Assembly (NCBI GenBank): GCA_947630315.1
Contig: CANRHA010000061.1
Coordinates: forward strand, 1 to 8,885
DNA length: 8,885 bases
Reading direction: 5' to 3'
Origin: an uncultured Clostridia bacterium
Lineage (GTDB): Bacteria; Bacillota; Clostridia; Oscillospirales; Ruminococcaceae
How positions within the stretch are numbered: position 1 is the stretch's first letter; each line of letters starts with the position of its first letter. Below are positions 1 through 5,859 of this stretch, in pieces. The translations under genes were made by a program, and so were the position numbers. Under the pieces are notes generated by a model, which saw only the letters and a program-made list of their open reading frames with translations, made no database searches and was not told the DNA's origin.

Positions 1-83
1 CGCTTACCCTGATATTATCCGCACCTTCAGCACCCACATCAACTAACTACTAACAACTATTCTCTATCTACTATCCGGTCACC
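1..83. repeat. Intergenic repeat, copy A (inverted mate at 4830-4893)
   Basis: This copy is rich in short CTA/ACTA-type words. The reverse complement of 4830-4893 matches it almost base for base: a shared CGCTTACCCT block, then the CCCACATCAACTAACTACTA block, then CTACTATCC. Copy A carries about 17 extra bases (about 11-27) that the other copy lacks. No ORF is supported here. The two copies flank the ptsH and ylxM-trmD block in inverted orientation. Confidence 0.8.
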
Positions 84-93
84 CCACCCCAGC

Positions 94-113
94 CCCTCCC
101 CTCGAGGGGAGGG
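94..113. repeat. 20-bp perfect palindrome
   Basis: CCCTCCCC, then TCGA, then GGGGAGGG, is self-complementary along its whole length and centred on an XhoI-type CTCGAG core. No T-run follows on either side, so an intrinsic terminator is unlikely. It is more likely part of the repeat mosaic. Confidence 0.75.
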
Positions 114-168
114 AACTGCTATATCCAACCTTCTGCGTTTTGCCAAAGCATCGATAAAGCCGCTGCCC

Positions 169-201
169 CGGGCGAAGCCCGCCCCGCGCGAAGCGCGGGG
201 C
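169..201. repeat. Tandem GAA-loop hairpins (REP-like)
   Basis: Two adjacent stem-loops share the GCGAAGC core. The first is CGGGC-GAA-GCCCG at 169-181. The second is GCCCCGCGC-GAA-GCGCGGGGC at 181-201, with 9-bp perfect arms. The d(GCGAAGC) mini-hairpin is known to be exceptionally stable. Arrangement and intergenic position resemble REP-type elements; that assignment is inference. Confidence 0.6.
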
Positions 202-365
202 CAGCGCGCCTGCGGCGGCAGAGAACAGAGGTCGGAGGTCAAATATCAGCCCCGGGAGGACAAAGGCATCGGAAAGCAGGATACTTGTGTCAAGGGCAGA
301 AGGTGGCGGCAACAGTGGCAGAGAGTTGTGCCCTGTCCGTGCACCCGCTTCTTTTCGCAAGCTTT

Positions 366-411
366 GATAGGGCGCTCTAAATTCTAACGATCTAACATCT
401 GACCTCTAAAA
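366..411. repeat. Low-complexity direct repeat, copy 1
   Basis: The pattern ATAG-GCGCTCTA-TCTAA-ATCTA-TCT-CCTCT matches 4937-4977 in the same orientation, with substitutions between the conserved words. The two copies lie outside opposite ends of the ptsH and ylxM-trmD block. Confidence 0.65.
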
Positions 412-442
412 GGCTCCTCGCCCTCCCCGTATTTCCACCCAC

Positions 443-480
443 AAAAAACCAAGCAGCCCTGCCGCAGCAAGGCCGCTTGG
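443..480 (-). terminator. Intrinsic terminator of the HPr gene
   Basis: On the minus strand, 24 bases after the HPr stop, an imperfect 14-bp stem (467-480 pairing with 449-462, two mismatches, four-base loop 463-466) is followed at once by six T residues (443-448). This is a strong Rho-independent terminator and closes the HPr unit. Confidence 0.9.
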
Positions 481-503
481 TCGTTAATTTGCCGTAAATG
501 AAA

Positions 504-776
504 TTATCTTGCTTCTTCGGCGAACTCGCTGTCGACAAGCGAAACGAGGCCGGTTACTGCGGCTTCTTCGTCGGCTCCGTCAGCAATAATGCGGATACCT
601 GTGCCGCCGATGATGCCGAGCGACAGAACGCCAAGAAGGCTCTTTCCGTTGACACGGCGCTCTTCCTTTTCAACCCAGATGGAGGATTTGAATTCGTTAG
701 CCTTCTGGATGAAGAAGGTTGCCGGACGTGCATGAAGACCGATCTGATTCTTTACGACTACATCTCTTACAAACAT
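504..776 (-). CDS. ptsH: HPr family phosphocarrier protein
   Basis: This 90-aa protein has the length and layout of HPr, the small cytoplasmic phosphocarrier that passes phosphate from enzyme I to the sugar-specific EIIA domains of the PTS. The active-site motif GLHARPAT is at residues 13-20, with His15 and Arg17 at the canonical numbers. Ser46 sits in GKSLLGVLSLG (44-54) and matches the HPrK/P regulatory serine that links HPr to CcpA catabolite repression in Firmicutes. The gene is alone, with no ptsI next to it, and has its own consensus-like promoter and terminator. The ATG at 776 is preceded by a GGAG site at about 785-788. With both His15 and Ser46 it fits HPr rather than Crh, which lacks His15. 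A standalone HPr-domain protein with a non-sugar role cannot be excluded. Confidence 0.92.
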   Translation of the reverse strand: MFVRDVVVKNQIGLHARPATFFIQKANEFKSSIWVEKEERRVNGKSLLGVLSLGIIGGTGIRIIADGADEEAAVTGLVSLVDSEFAEEAR

Positions 777-828
777 AACATACTCTCCGTTTCAATGATC
801 TCAGTTGAAGTAATCCTAATATGGCTTT

Positions 829-857
829 AGTATACAAAGTTTGTTTCGCTTAGTCAA
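829..857 (-). promoter_or_regulatory. Sigma-A-type promoter of the HPr gene
   Basis: On the minus strand: -35 TTGACT (852-857), a 17-bp spacer, and -10 TATACT (829-834). Each hexamer is one base off consensus. It lies about 50 bases upstream of the HPr start codon, leaving a short leader of roughly 45 nt. Confidence 0.88.
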
Positions 858-995
858 CGGACAATTCTCTCTAAATCCGCCTTTTGAGTAAAATTTCTGC
901 CATTTGCCGACTCGCCGCCAAATCTCAAGGTTCTGAATTGTGCAATTTGCTAAGAAGTTTTCAGCATTTGAATGCATAATAGACAAAAGACTTGT

Positions 996-1757
996 TTACT
1001 TAAAGTGTAAAAACTCTGACATATCCTCATATTTCGCCCTTATCTCGGATAAATATGCCCGATCGGCGTCGGTCAGCGGGGCGGATTTTAAAAGCTCCGG
1101 CCGCTTAAGATATGTCTCCTCCAGGGATTTTTCCCGCCGCCACTTCATTATATTCGCGTGATGCCCTGATATGAGCACGTCCGGCACCTTCATGTCCTGC
1201 CAAATCTGAGGCTTGGTGTACTGGGGATATTCAAGCAGTCCGCTGTAATGGCTCTCGTCCATAAAGCAGTCCTCCTGAGAGAGCGTGCCGTCTATCAGCC
1301 GCACTACCCCGTCGGCAAGTATCATCGCCGGAAGCTCTCCGCCTGTCAGAACGTAATCTCCTATTGATATTTCCTCAGCTTCAAGCTTGTCGAGCACCCG
1401 CTGGTCGACGCCCTCATAATGTCCGCAGAGGATAAACAGATCTCTGCCCTCGGCGGCAAGCTCTTTTAATTTAGCCTGGTTGAGGGTCTTGCCCCTCGGC
1501 GACATATATATAACATGCGGCTTGCGGTCCTCGCATACGCTCTGATAGCACTGCCATATAGGTTCGGCAAGCAGAAGCATACCCTGCCTTTCGGAATAGG
1601 GCGTGTCGTCAACGCGGTGATGTTTGTCAAAGGCGTAGTCGCGTATCTGATGGCAGTAAAGCTCAAAAACGCCCTTTGCCCTTGCGCGCCCGACAATGCT
1701 CTGGCCGAGGTAGGTCTCGCAGATATCCGGAAAGAGGGTTGCTATATCAATTCTCAT
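996..1757 (-). CDS. trmD: tRNA (guanine-N1-)-methyltransferase TrmD
   Basis: TrmD is a homodimeric SpoU-TrmD (SPOUT) knotted methyltransferase that makes m1G37 in tRNAs with G36 and so prevents +1 frameshifting. The 253-aa product is full length. Hallmarks in order: MRIDIATLFP start, CGHYEGVDQR (111-120), the knot segment ISIGDYVLTGGELPAM (130-145), ADGVVRLIDG (148-157), GLLEYPQYTKP (173-183) and SGHHANI (197-203). Two positions differ from E. coli TrmD. The PYGGGxGM loop reads PYSERQGM (53-60), and Glu168 aligns with catalytic Asp169; as far as I recall, Glu at that site also occurs in other Clostridia. I chose the ATG at 1757 because GGAGGG (1766-1771) lies 8 bases upstream; a TTG at 1760 is possible. 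The start overlaps rimM by 11 bases, implying translational coupling. No rplS follows, and no clear terminator is visible in 858-995. Confidence 0.95.
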   Translation of the reverse strand: MRIDIATLFPDICETYLGQSIVGRARAKGVFELYCHQIRDYAFDKHHRVDDTPYSERQGMLLLAEPIWQCYQSVCEDRKPHVIYMSPRGKTLNQAKLKELAAEGRDLFILCGHYEGVDQRVLDKLEAEEISIGDYVLTGGELPAMILADGVVRLIDGTLSQEDCFMDESHYSGLLEYPQYTKPQIWQDMKVPDVLISGHHANIMKWRREKSLEETYLKRPELLKSAPLTDADRAYLSEIRAKYEDMSEFLHFK

Positions 1758-2256
1758 CAAAAAGGCCCTCCATAGGGTAAACGGTCATCTTCCCGCCGGC
1801 GACGTCGGTCTTTAAAACCACCGACGGTATTGCGGGAATATAGAACTTTTTATCTCCGCGGGTTATCTCGTAAACGTCGTTTGCCGATGACCCGCCTATT
1901 ACGTCGGTTATAACGCCGAGGCTTTCGCCGCCCTCGGTAACTGCTTCAAGCCCGATGAGATCGGCTATAAAGTAAACCCCTTCGGGCAGCGGCATGTCCT
2001 CGCGGTCGGCAAAAAGAACGGTATTTCTTAAGGTCTGTGCGGCCTCGGGGGTCTCTATCCCCCTGATTTTCAATATCGCCATGTTTTCGCCCTTCGGCCG
2101 CGCCCTTTCGATGTCGTACGCCTTTGAGCCGTCCTTTGAATAGAGGCGCTTAAGCTTTACAAGGTCAGCGGGCGAATCGCACCACGCCTGAACGTTTACC
2201 TCGCCCCGTATGCCGTGAACGGAGACGATTTTTGCAATTTCAAGATATTTTTTCAT
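1747..2256 (-). CDS. rimM: Ribosome maturation factor RimM
   Basis: RimM binds ribosomal protein S19 and assists 16S rRNA processing and 30S head assembly. The 169-aa product has the usual size and two-domain plan. The N-terminal beta-barrel begins KYLEIAKIVSVHGIRGEV (residues 3-20), and the C-terminal PRC-barrel begins near LPEGVYFIADLIGLEA (about 89-104). It ends with the typical IPAIPSVV and MEGLFDEN motifs. Its 3' end overlaps trmD. The start at ATG 2256 has no evident Shine-Dalgarno sequence, and the terminator-like hairpin 2276-2300 ends only about 20 bases upstream. Expression therefore probably depends on read-through from khpA or on the fold of this leader. Confidence 0.93.
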   Translation of the reverse strand: MKKYLEIAKIVSVHGIRGEVNVQAWCDSPADLVKLKRLYSKDGSKAYDIERARPKGENMAILKIRGIETPEAAQTLRNTVLFADREDMPLPEGVYFIADLIGLEAVTEGGESLGVITDVIGGSSANDVYEITRGDKKFYIPAIPSVVLKTDVAGGKMTVYPMEGLFDEN

Positions 2257-2269
2257 ATTTACAGAATCA

Positions 2270-2300
2270 ATAAAAAGCGGCTCAAAAAGCTTGAGCCGCT
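2270..2300 (-). terminator. Terminator-like hairpin between khpA and rimM
   Basis: On the minus strand, a perfect 10-bp stem (2291-2300 pairing with 2276-2285) with a 5-base loop is followed by TTTTTATT. It starts 8 bases after the khpA stop. It lies inside a conserved operon, so it may be a partial terminator or attenuator that lowers rimM-trmD relative to rpsP-ffh. It may also act weakly on the plus strand, where TTTTTT follows a short gap (2304-2309). Confidence 0.82.
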
Positions 2301-2307
2301 GGCTTTT

Positions 2308-2541
2308 TTAGTCGATCTCCACCATGATCTCCTGATCGACCTTGGCGGCTGCGGAACGCATAAGGGTCCTGATCGCCTTTGCGATCCTGCCCTGCTTTCC
2401 TATAACGCGGCCCATGTCGTCGGGAGCTACATGGAGGTGATAGACGACAACGCCCTCTTCGTTAGGTTCGTCAACTACTACCTCTACGGCGGTTTTATCG
2501 TCGACAAGTCCGATGGCGATGTTTTTCAAAAGTTCAGTCAT
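2308..2541 (-). CDS. khpA: KH-domain RNA-binding protein KhpA
   Basis: This 77-aa protein is almost entirely one type-II-like KH domain. The RNA-binding loop is GKQG (residues 48-51) within MGRVIGKQGRIAKAIRTLM (43-61), followed by the closing beta strand EIMVEID. KhpA proteins (formerly YlqC) dimerise, often with KhpB/EloR, and bind many small RNAs; in streptococci they affect cell elongation. It sits between rpsP and rimM, its standard place in Firmicutes (35 bases after rpsP). A GGAAAGGA stretch about 11-20 bases upstream of ATG 2541 is the likely ribosome binding site. ylqD, present between khpA and rimM in Bacillus, is absent. Confidence 0.93.
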   Translation of the reverse strand: MTELLKNIAIGLVDDKTAVEVVVDEPNEEGVVVYHLHVAPDDMGRVIGKQGRIAKAIRTLMRSAAAKVDQEIMVEID

Positions 2542-2576
2542 TTGTTTGTTGTTCCTTTCCTGTTGGTTAATGAATA

Positions 2577-2819
2577 TCAGATGATACCGTTCTTTTTAAA
2601 GAGAGCCTTTACGGTATCGGTAGGCTGCGCTCCGGTCGCTATCCACTTTTTAGCCTTCTCCGCGTCTGCCTTAAGGGTAGCGGGATCGGTAGTGGGGTCG
2701 TAGTAGCCGATCTCTTCAATAAAACGGCCGTCGCGCGGGTAGCGCGAATCTGCAACGACGATGCGGTAGAAGGGGTCCTTTTTGGCGCCTATCCTTCTGA
2801 GCCTGATCTTTACTGCCAT
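2577..2819 (-). CDS. rpsP: 30S ribosomal protein S16
   Basis: S16 is a 30S subunit protein needed for assembly of the 16S rRNA 5' domain. The 80-aa product has the family start MAVKIRLRRIGAKKDPFYRI (residues 1-20), then VVADSRYPRDGRFIEEIGYYDP (beginning at 21) and the C-terminal lysine-rich helix. Length is typical of short bacterial S16. A near-perfect Shine-Dalgarno AGGAGGTGA (2826-2834) precedes ATG 2819, as expected for a highly expressed ribosomal gene. The 87-base gap from ffh holds a 12-base palindrome (2884-2895) but no T-run and no convincing extra promoter. Confidence 0.97.
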   Translation of the reverse strand: MAVKIRLRRIGAKKDPFYRIVVADSRYPRDGRFIEEIGYYDPTTDPATLKADAEKAKKWIATGAQPTDTVKALFKKNGII

Positions 2820-2906
2820 GGTTTAGTCACCTCCTGATAGTGATTAAAGTAGTGATCTGAAATAATAAATTTGTATTTTATGACGCCCGCGGGCGCCGTA
2901 AAAGCG

Positions 2907-4277
2907 TTACTTTATATCGCCTAAGCCCTGCAAAAGTTCCTTTGGTATGCGCGGCATCTTCTTGCGCTTGCCCTTGCCGTTTTTGCCCGAGCCGGTCATT
3001 CCCATCTGCTTCATAAGCTTCTGCATCTGTTCAAACTGCTTTAAAAGGCGGTTCACGTCCTCTACCCGGGTTCCGCTTCCGGCGGCTATGCGGCGCTTTC
3101 TTGCCGGATTTATTATCGAGGGCTTTGTGCGCTCGGCGGGGGTCATCGAAAGTATTATCGCCTCGGTCCGAGGGAGCTGGCGCTCGTCTATCTGGCTTTC
3201 GTCTATCTTGTTTGCGCCGGGCATCATAGAGAGGATCGAGCGCAGGGAACCCATCTTTTTTATCTGCTTCATCTGGTCGAGAAGGTCGTTCAGATCGAAC
3301 CCGCCCTGCTGCATTTTATCCGCAAGGCGTTCGGCCTCTTTTTCGTCGAAGCTGGTCTGGGCCTTTTCTATCAGCGAGAGAACGTCGCCCATTCCGAGTA
3401 TGCGCGAGGCCATTCTGTCGGGGTGGAAGACCTCGAAGTCGTCGAGCTTTTCGCCCATTCCTACGAACTTTATGGGCTTGCCGGTTGCCGCCAGCACCGA
3501 GAGGGCCGCGCCGCCTCGGGTGTCGGAATCGAGCTTTGTCAGTATGACGCTGTTTATGCCTATCTCGTCGTCGAATGTTTTTGCTACGTTTACGGCCTCC
3601 TGGCCGGTCATGGCGTCGACAACGAGTATTATTTCGGAAGGCTCGGCAAGCTGTTTCAGATCCTTAAGCTCCTGCATGAGTTCTTCATCGATCTGCAGAC
3701 GGCCGGCGGTATCTATAATAACTATGTCGTTGCCGTAGTCCTTGGCATGTTTAAGGGCCTCTTTGGCTATCTTGCGGGGGTCTATCTGGCCCATCTCAAA
3801 AACCGGAACGCCCGCCCTTTCGCCGACGATCTTAAGCTGATCTATAGCCGCCGGGCGGTAGATATCGCACGCAACCAAAAGGGGGCGGTGATCGGCGTTC
3901 TTGAAATATTTTGCAAGCTTTGCGGCGTGAGTTGTCTTACCGCTTCCCTGGAGGCCGCACATCATTATAACGCATGGCGGTTTAGAGGGAAAGTTTATCT
4001 TCGAGCTGCTTTCGCCCATAAGGGCTATAAGCTCCTCATGAACGATTTTTATGACCTGCTGCGCCGGGGTGAGGCTCTGCAAAACCTCGGAGCCTACGCA
4101 GCGCTCGGTAACTTTTGCGACAAAATCCTTAACGACCTTGTAGCTTACGTCGGCTTCCAAAAGGGCAAGCCGAACCTCGCGCATACTCGCCCGGACGTCG
4201 GCCTCGGAGAGCTTGCCGCGGTTTTTGAGCTTCTTGAAAACGTTGCCGAGCTTTTCGGATAAGCCTTCAAATGCCAT
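2907..4277 (-). CDS. ffh: Signal recognition particle protein Ffh
   Basis: Ffh (SRP54) is the GTPase that binds signal sequences on nascent chains, forms the SRP with 4.5S/6S RNA and docks with FtsY at the membrane. The 456-aa length is normal. The N domain covers about residues 1-95. The G domain shows P-loop GLQGSGKTT (108-116), DTAGR (189-193) and TKLD (247-250), followed by DTRGGAALS (252-260). The methionine-rich M domain covers about 300-456, with SGT (401-403) and a lysine-rich tail. The start at ATG 4277 is preceded by AAAAGGAG and lies 22 bases after the ylxM stop, so the two genes are co-transcribed. A long plus-strand frame opposite (about 3423-4262) is a codon-bias shadow. Confidence 0.98.
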   Translation of the reverse strand: MAFEGLSEKLGNVFKKLKNRGKLSEADVRASMREVRLALLEADVSYKVVKDFVAKVTERCVGSEVLQSLTPAQQVIKIVHEELIALMGESSSKINFPSKPPCVIMMCGLQGSGKTTHAAKLAKYFKNADHRPLLVACDIYRPAAIDQLKIVGERAGVPVFEMGQIDPRKIAKEALKHAKDYGNDIVIIDTAGRLQIDEELMQELKDLKQLAEPSEIILVVDAMTGQEAVNVAKTFDDEIGINSVILTKLDSDTRGGAALSVLAATGKPIKFVGMGEKLDDFEVFHPDRMASRILGMGDVLSLIEKAQTSFDEKEAERLADKMQQGGFDLNDLLDQMKQIKKMGSLRSILSMMPGANKIDESQIDERQLPRTEAIILSMTPAERTKPSIINPARKRRIAAGSGTRVEDVNRLLKQFEQMQKLMKQMGMTGSGKNGKGKRKKMPRIPKELLQGLGDIK

Positions 4278-4299
4278 TTTGTACTCCTTTTTTATAAGA

Positions 4300-4659
4300 T
4301 CAGCGTCCGGATTCGATGCCGGCCTTGATTTTTTCGAGTTTTTCTATAACGCTCTTTGAGGTGGTGAACGACCGGCAGTCGGCGATTATCTCATCGCAGC
4401 CCGACAGAACCAAATCAAGAAGAGCCTCATAGCGGGCGACGGCGGAGGTCATGCCTATCTTTTCATCGAGTTCGCTGAGGGTCTCCTCGCCGCGCTTTAT
4501 GCTGTCGCGAACGCCCTGGCGGGATATGCCTTCGTTTGCGGCTATTTCGGAAAGGGATAAATCCTCATTGTAATAAAGCTCAAGCATTTCGCGCTGCTTT
4601 TCGGTCAGGACGCCGCCGTAAATATCTAAAAGCGAGGCGAATTTAAGATCCTTTGCCAT
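4300..4659 (-). CDS. ylxM: YlxM/p13-like DNA-binding (HTH) protein
   Basis: YlxM-family proteins are small sigma-70 region 4-like helix-turn-helix proteins encoded directly upstream of ffh in Firmicutes and Mollicutes; in streptococci YlxM modulates SRP GTPase activity. The 119-aa product has the family signature LLDIYGGVLTEKQREMLELY (residues 10-29), then the HTH LSLSEIAANEGISRQGVRDSIKR (starting at 33) and a C-terminal helical tail. It is the first gene of the operon, about 70 bases downstream of the promoter start point. GGGTGA upstream of ATG 4659 is a plausible ribosome binding site. Confidence 0.93.
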   Translation of the reverse strand: MAKDLKFASLLDIYGGVLTEKQREMLELYYNEDLSLSEIAANEGISRQGVRDSIKRGEETLSELDEKIGMTSAVARYEALLDLVLSGCDEIIADCRSFTTSKSVIEKLEKIKAGIESGR

Positions 4660-4708
4660 ACAATATCACCCTTTCGGAACCGGTTGGAACACCAAATGTC
4701 GTGTTAAA

Positions 4709-4730
4709 TGTAAAGCAAAACGGCTTTACA
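4709..4730 (-). promoter_or_regulatory. Hairpin at the 5' end of the ylxM operon mRNA
   Basis: TGTAAAGC and GCTTTACA are perfect 8-bp arms around a 6-base loop (4717-4722). The predicted start site lies near 4731, so the transcript would begin almost directly with this stem-loop. It could stabilise the mRNA or act as an RNA or DNA regulatory element. Its upstream arm shares bases with the larger dyad 4720-4760. Confidence 0.6.
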
Positions 4731-4760
4731 GTGGTATATTATATACCATATCAAAGCCGT
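4720..4760. promoter_or_regulatory. Two-part dyad over the ylxM promoter (candidate operator)
   Basis: Two nested inverted repeats share an exact centre at 4740. The inner arms are TGGTATAT/ATATACCA (4732-4739 and 4741-4748); the outer arms are ACGGCTTT/AAAGCCGT (4720-4727 and 4753-4760). The inner dyad covers the -10, and the outer right arm sits in the spacer next to the -35. This suggests repressor binding, but no candidate regulator can be named from the sequence. Confidence 0.55.
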
Positions 4761-4766
4761 TGTCAA
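4738..4766 (-). promoter_or_regulatory. Perfect-consensus sigma-A promoter of the ylxM-trmD operon
   Basis: On the minus strand, TTGACA (4761-4766), a 17-bp spacer and TATAAT (4738-4743) match the sigma-A/sigma-70 consensus at all 12 positions with optimal spacing. Expected start is near 4731, about 70 nt before the ylxM start codon. Confidence 0.93.
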
Positions 4767-4829
4767 GGGGGTAGAGAAAATTTTGTTGGAATTATACAGG
4801 GGGTAATATTTTCAGGGGGATTTCGCGGC

Positions 4830-4893
4830 GGTGAGCGGATAGTAGTTAGAGATTAGTTGTTAGTAGTTAGTTGATGTGGGCTGAGGGTAAGCG
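4830..4893. repeat. Intergenic repeat, copy B (inverted mate of 1-83)
   Basis: The reverse complement reads the same as copy A from CGCTTACCCT to CTACTATCCG, with only a few substitutions and without the 17 extra bases. It lies just upstream of the ylxM promoter, in the gap between aspS and ylxM (4767-4962), which holds no gene. Confidence 0.8.
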
Positions 4894-4936
4894 GATACCT
4901 TGCCCTTGCAAACCGCAGGCTGTTCCGCTCGCCCCG

Positions 4937-4977
4937 AATAGAGCGCTCTATCTTCTAATCATCTACCCTCTATCCTC
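4937..4977. repeat. Low-complexity direct repeat, copy 2, running into the aspS stop
   Basis: It matches 366-411 in the same orientation (shared words ATAG, GCGCTCTA, TCTAA, ATCTA, CCTCT). The end of the repeat supplies the aspS stop codon and its last codons (EDRG), so it overlaps coding sequence. Confidence 0.6.
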
Positions 4978-5556
4978 TCCATCCAGCACCGCAATATGCA
5001 ATTCCTTCAGCTGAGCTTCGTCGACGGGCGAGGGGCAGCCGCTCATCAGTTCGCTGGCGTTCTGGACCTTTGGGAAGGCTATTACGTCGCGGAGGTTGTC
5101 TGCGCCGCAGAGTATCATAGAAAGGCGGTCGAGGCCGAGGCCCATTCCGCCGTGCGGCGGGGCGCCGTATTTGTAGGCGTCGACAAGGAAGCCGAACTTT
5201 GCCTCTATCTCCTCGTCGGTCAGACCGAGCGCCTCAAACATTTTGTTCTGAAGCTCGGGATCGGTTATTCTCATCGAGCCGGAGCACAGCTCAGTGCCGT
5301 TTAAAACAAGGTCGAACGCGGTTGCCCTTACGTTTTCGGGATCGCTGTCAAGCAGGGGTATGCACTCCTCAAGGGGCATTGTAAACGGGTGATGCGCGGC
5401 TTCCCATTGGTTAGTGTCCTCATTGAACTCAAAGAAGGGCATTTCAACTATCCAGACGAGGTTGAATTTGTCTTCGGGGATTATCCCGAGGCGCTTTGCA
5501 ACCATATTTCTGAGAGCGCCGAGCACCGTGCAGACTATCTTTTTTCTGTCTGCGGC
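4963..5556 (-). pseudogene. aspS: Aspartyl-tRNA synthetase, 3' third only (5' part missing)
   Basis: About 198 residues match the C-terminal part of bacterial AspRS (normally about 590 aa), the class II synthetase that charges tRNA-Asp. Homology starts at AADRKKIVCTVLGALR and runs through the AHHPFTMP segment, the region between catalytic motifs 2 and 3, and the motif 3 core GMGLGLDRL, then DVIAFPKVQNASELM. The anticodon-binding OB fold, motif 1, motif 2 and most of the GAD insert are absent, so this piece cannot charge tRNA alone. The frame stays open to 5883, but residues beyond about 5565 are the antisense of an unrelated plus-strand gene. This is either a gene cut by an insertion or rearrangement, or the end of a real aspS joined to foreign sequence in assembly. 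The EDRG tail comes from an intergenic repeat. Confidence 0.88.
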
Positions 5557-5607
5557 GACAGCTACACGCAGGAACTCGCAAATCAATATGAGCAGGTGAC
5601 AAACTAT
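5553..5607. other. Breakpoint between chromosomal and accessory segments
   Basis: Minus-strand AspRS homology ends at about 5555-5565, mid-domain. Plus-strand coding of a membrane protein begins by 5608 at the latest, and the same frame is open from further left. Gene orientation flips from all-minus to all-plus here, and gene content changes from core to mobile. No target-site duplication or terminal inverted repeat could be identified by eye. Confidence 0.8.
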
Positions 5608-5838
5608 GTGGAGTACCTCTTCGAGCAGTATGCGCCCTATATGTATTGGGTGCTTCTTGCGACCGCGGGGCTGTGGAGCATTGCAATCGGCGTTGCCATT
5701 ATCATCACCGTCCGAAACGAGGACAAAGCAAAGGCGAAGAAAATGCTTGTGAATTACCTTGTCGGCTTGGTCGTCATCTTCGCAATCGTCGTCGCTTGTC
5801 CATACCTCATGAGAGGGATCGCCGCGCTTATCACATGA
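5608..5838 (+). CDS. Small two-TM membrane protein, T4SS pilin-like
   Basis: From GTG 5608 this gives a 76-aa protein: a short N-terminal stretch VEYLFEQYAP, a first hydrophobic helix (about residues 12-37, YMYWVLLATAGLWSIAIG and onward), a charged loop RNEDKAKAKK, a second hydrophobic helix (MLVNYLVGLVVIFAIVV), and a short tail ending AALIT. Two TM helices joined by a basic loop is the plan of VirB2/TrbC-type and Firmicutes T4SS pilin-like proteins, but no diagnostic motif proves this. AGGTGA (5594-5599) 8 bases before the GTG supports that start. The frame is also open into the junction, so the gene may be a 5'-truncated longer one. No other conjugation gene is in the window. Confidence 0.6.
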   Translation: MEYLFEQYAPYMYWVLLATAGLWSIAIGVAIIITVRNEDKAKAKKMLVNYLVGLVVIFAIVVACPYLMRGIAALIT

Positions 5839-5859
5839 TTTTTGCGGGTCAGAAAAGAA

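Larger units (their letters stand above)
84..430. other. Gene-free intergenic repeat mosaic
   Basis: About 350 bases without a credible gene. The segment contains a 20-base perfect palindrome (94-113), two tandem GAA-loop hairpins (169-201), a stretch at about 215-360 with no coding logic, and a low-complexity TCTAA/ATCTA stretch (366-411) that recurs at 4937-4977. The open frames that cross it are Pro/Arg/Gly/Ser-rich translations of the hairpins. They have no ribosome binding site and no recognisable domain. It looks like nested dispersed repeats. Confidence 0.6.

Noticed and set aside
57..360. Two overlapping minus-strand frames of 61 and 93 codons
   Set aside because: They translate palindromes and GC-rich hairpins of an intergenic repeat mosaic, have no ribosome binding site and no domain.
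1..430. Possible CRISPR-like short repeats (CTA/ACTA words)
   Set aside because: Repeats are irregular low-complexity words without uniform repeat or spacer lengths, and no cas gene is near.
2884..2895. 12-base palindrome between ffh and rpsP as terminator
   Set aside because: There is no loop and no T-run, and the operon continues with a strong ribosome binding site for rpsP.
2947..4262. Long plus-strand open frames opposite ffh (263 and 279 codons)
   Set aside because: They are antisense shadows produced by codon bias; ffh on the minus strand is complete and unambiguous.
5389..5556. N-terminal extension of the pilin-like frame
   Set aside because: This part is antisense to aspS coding sequence; only the sequence after about 5557 can belong to the membrane protein.
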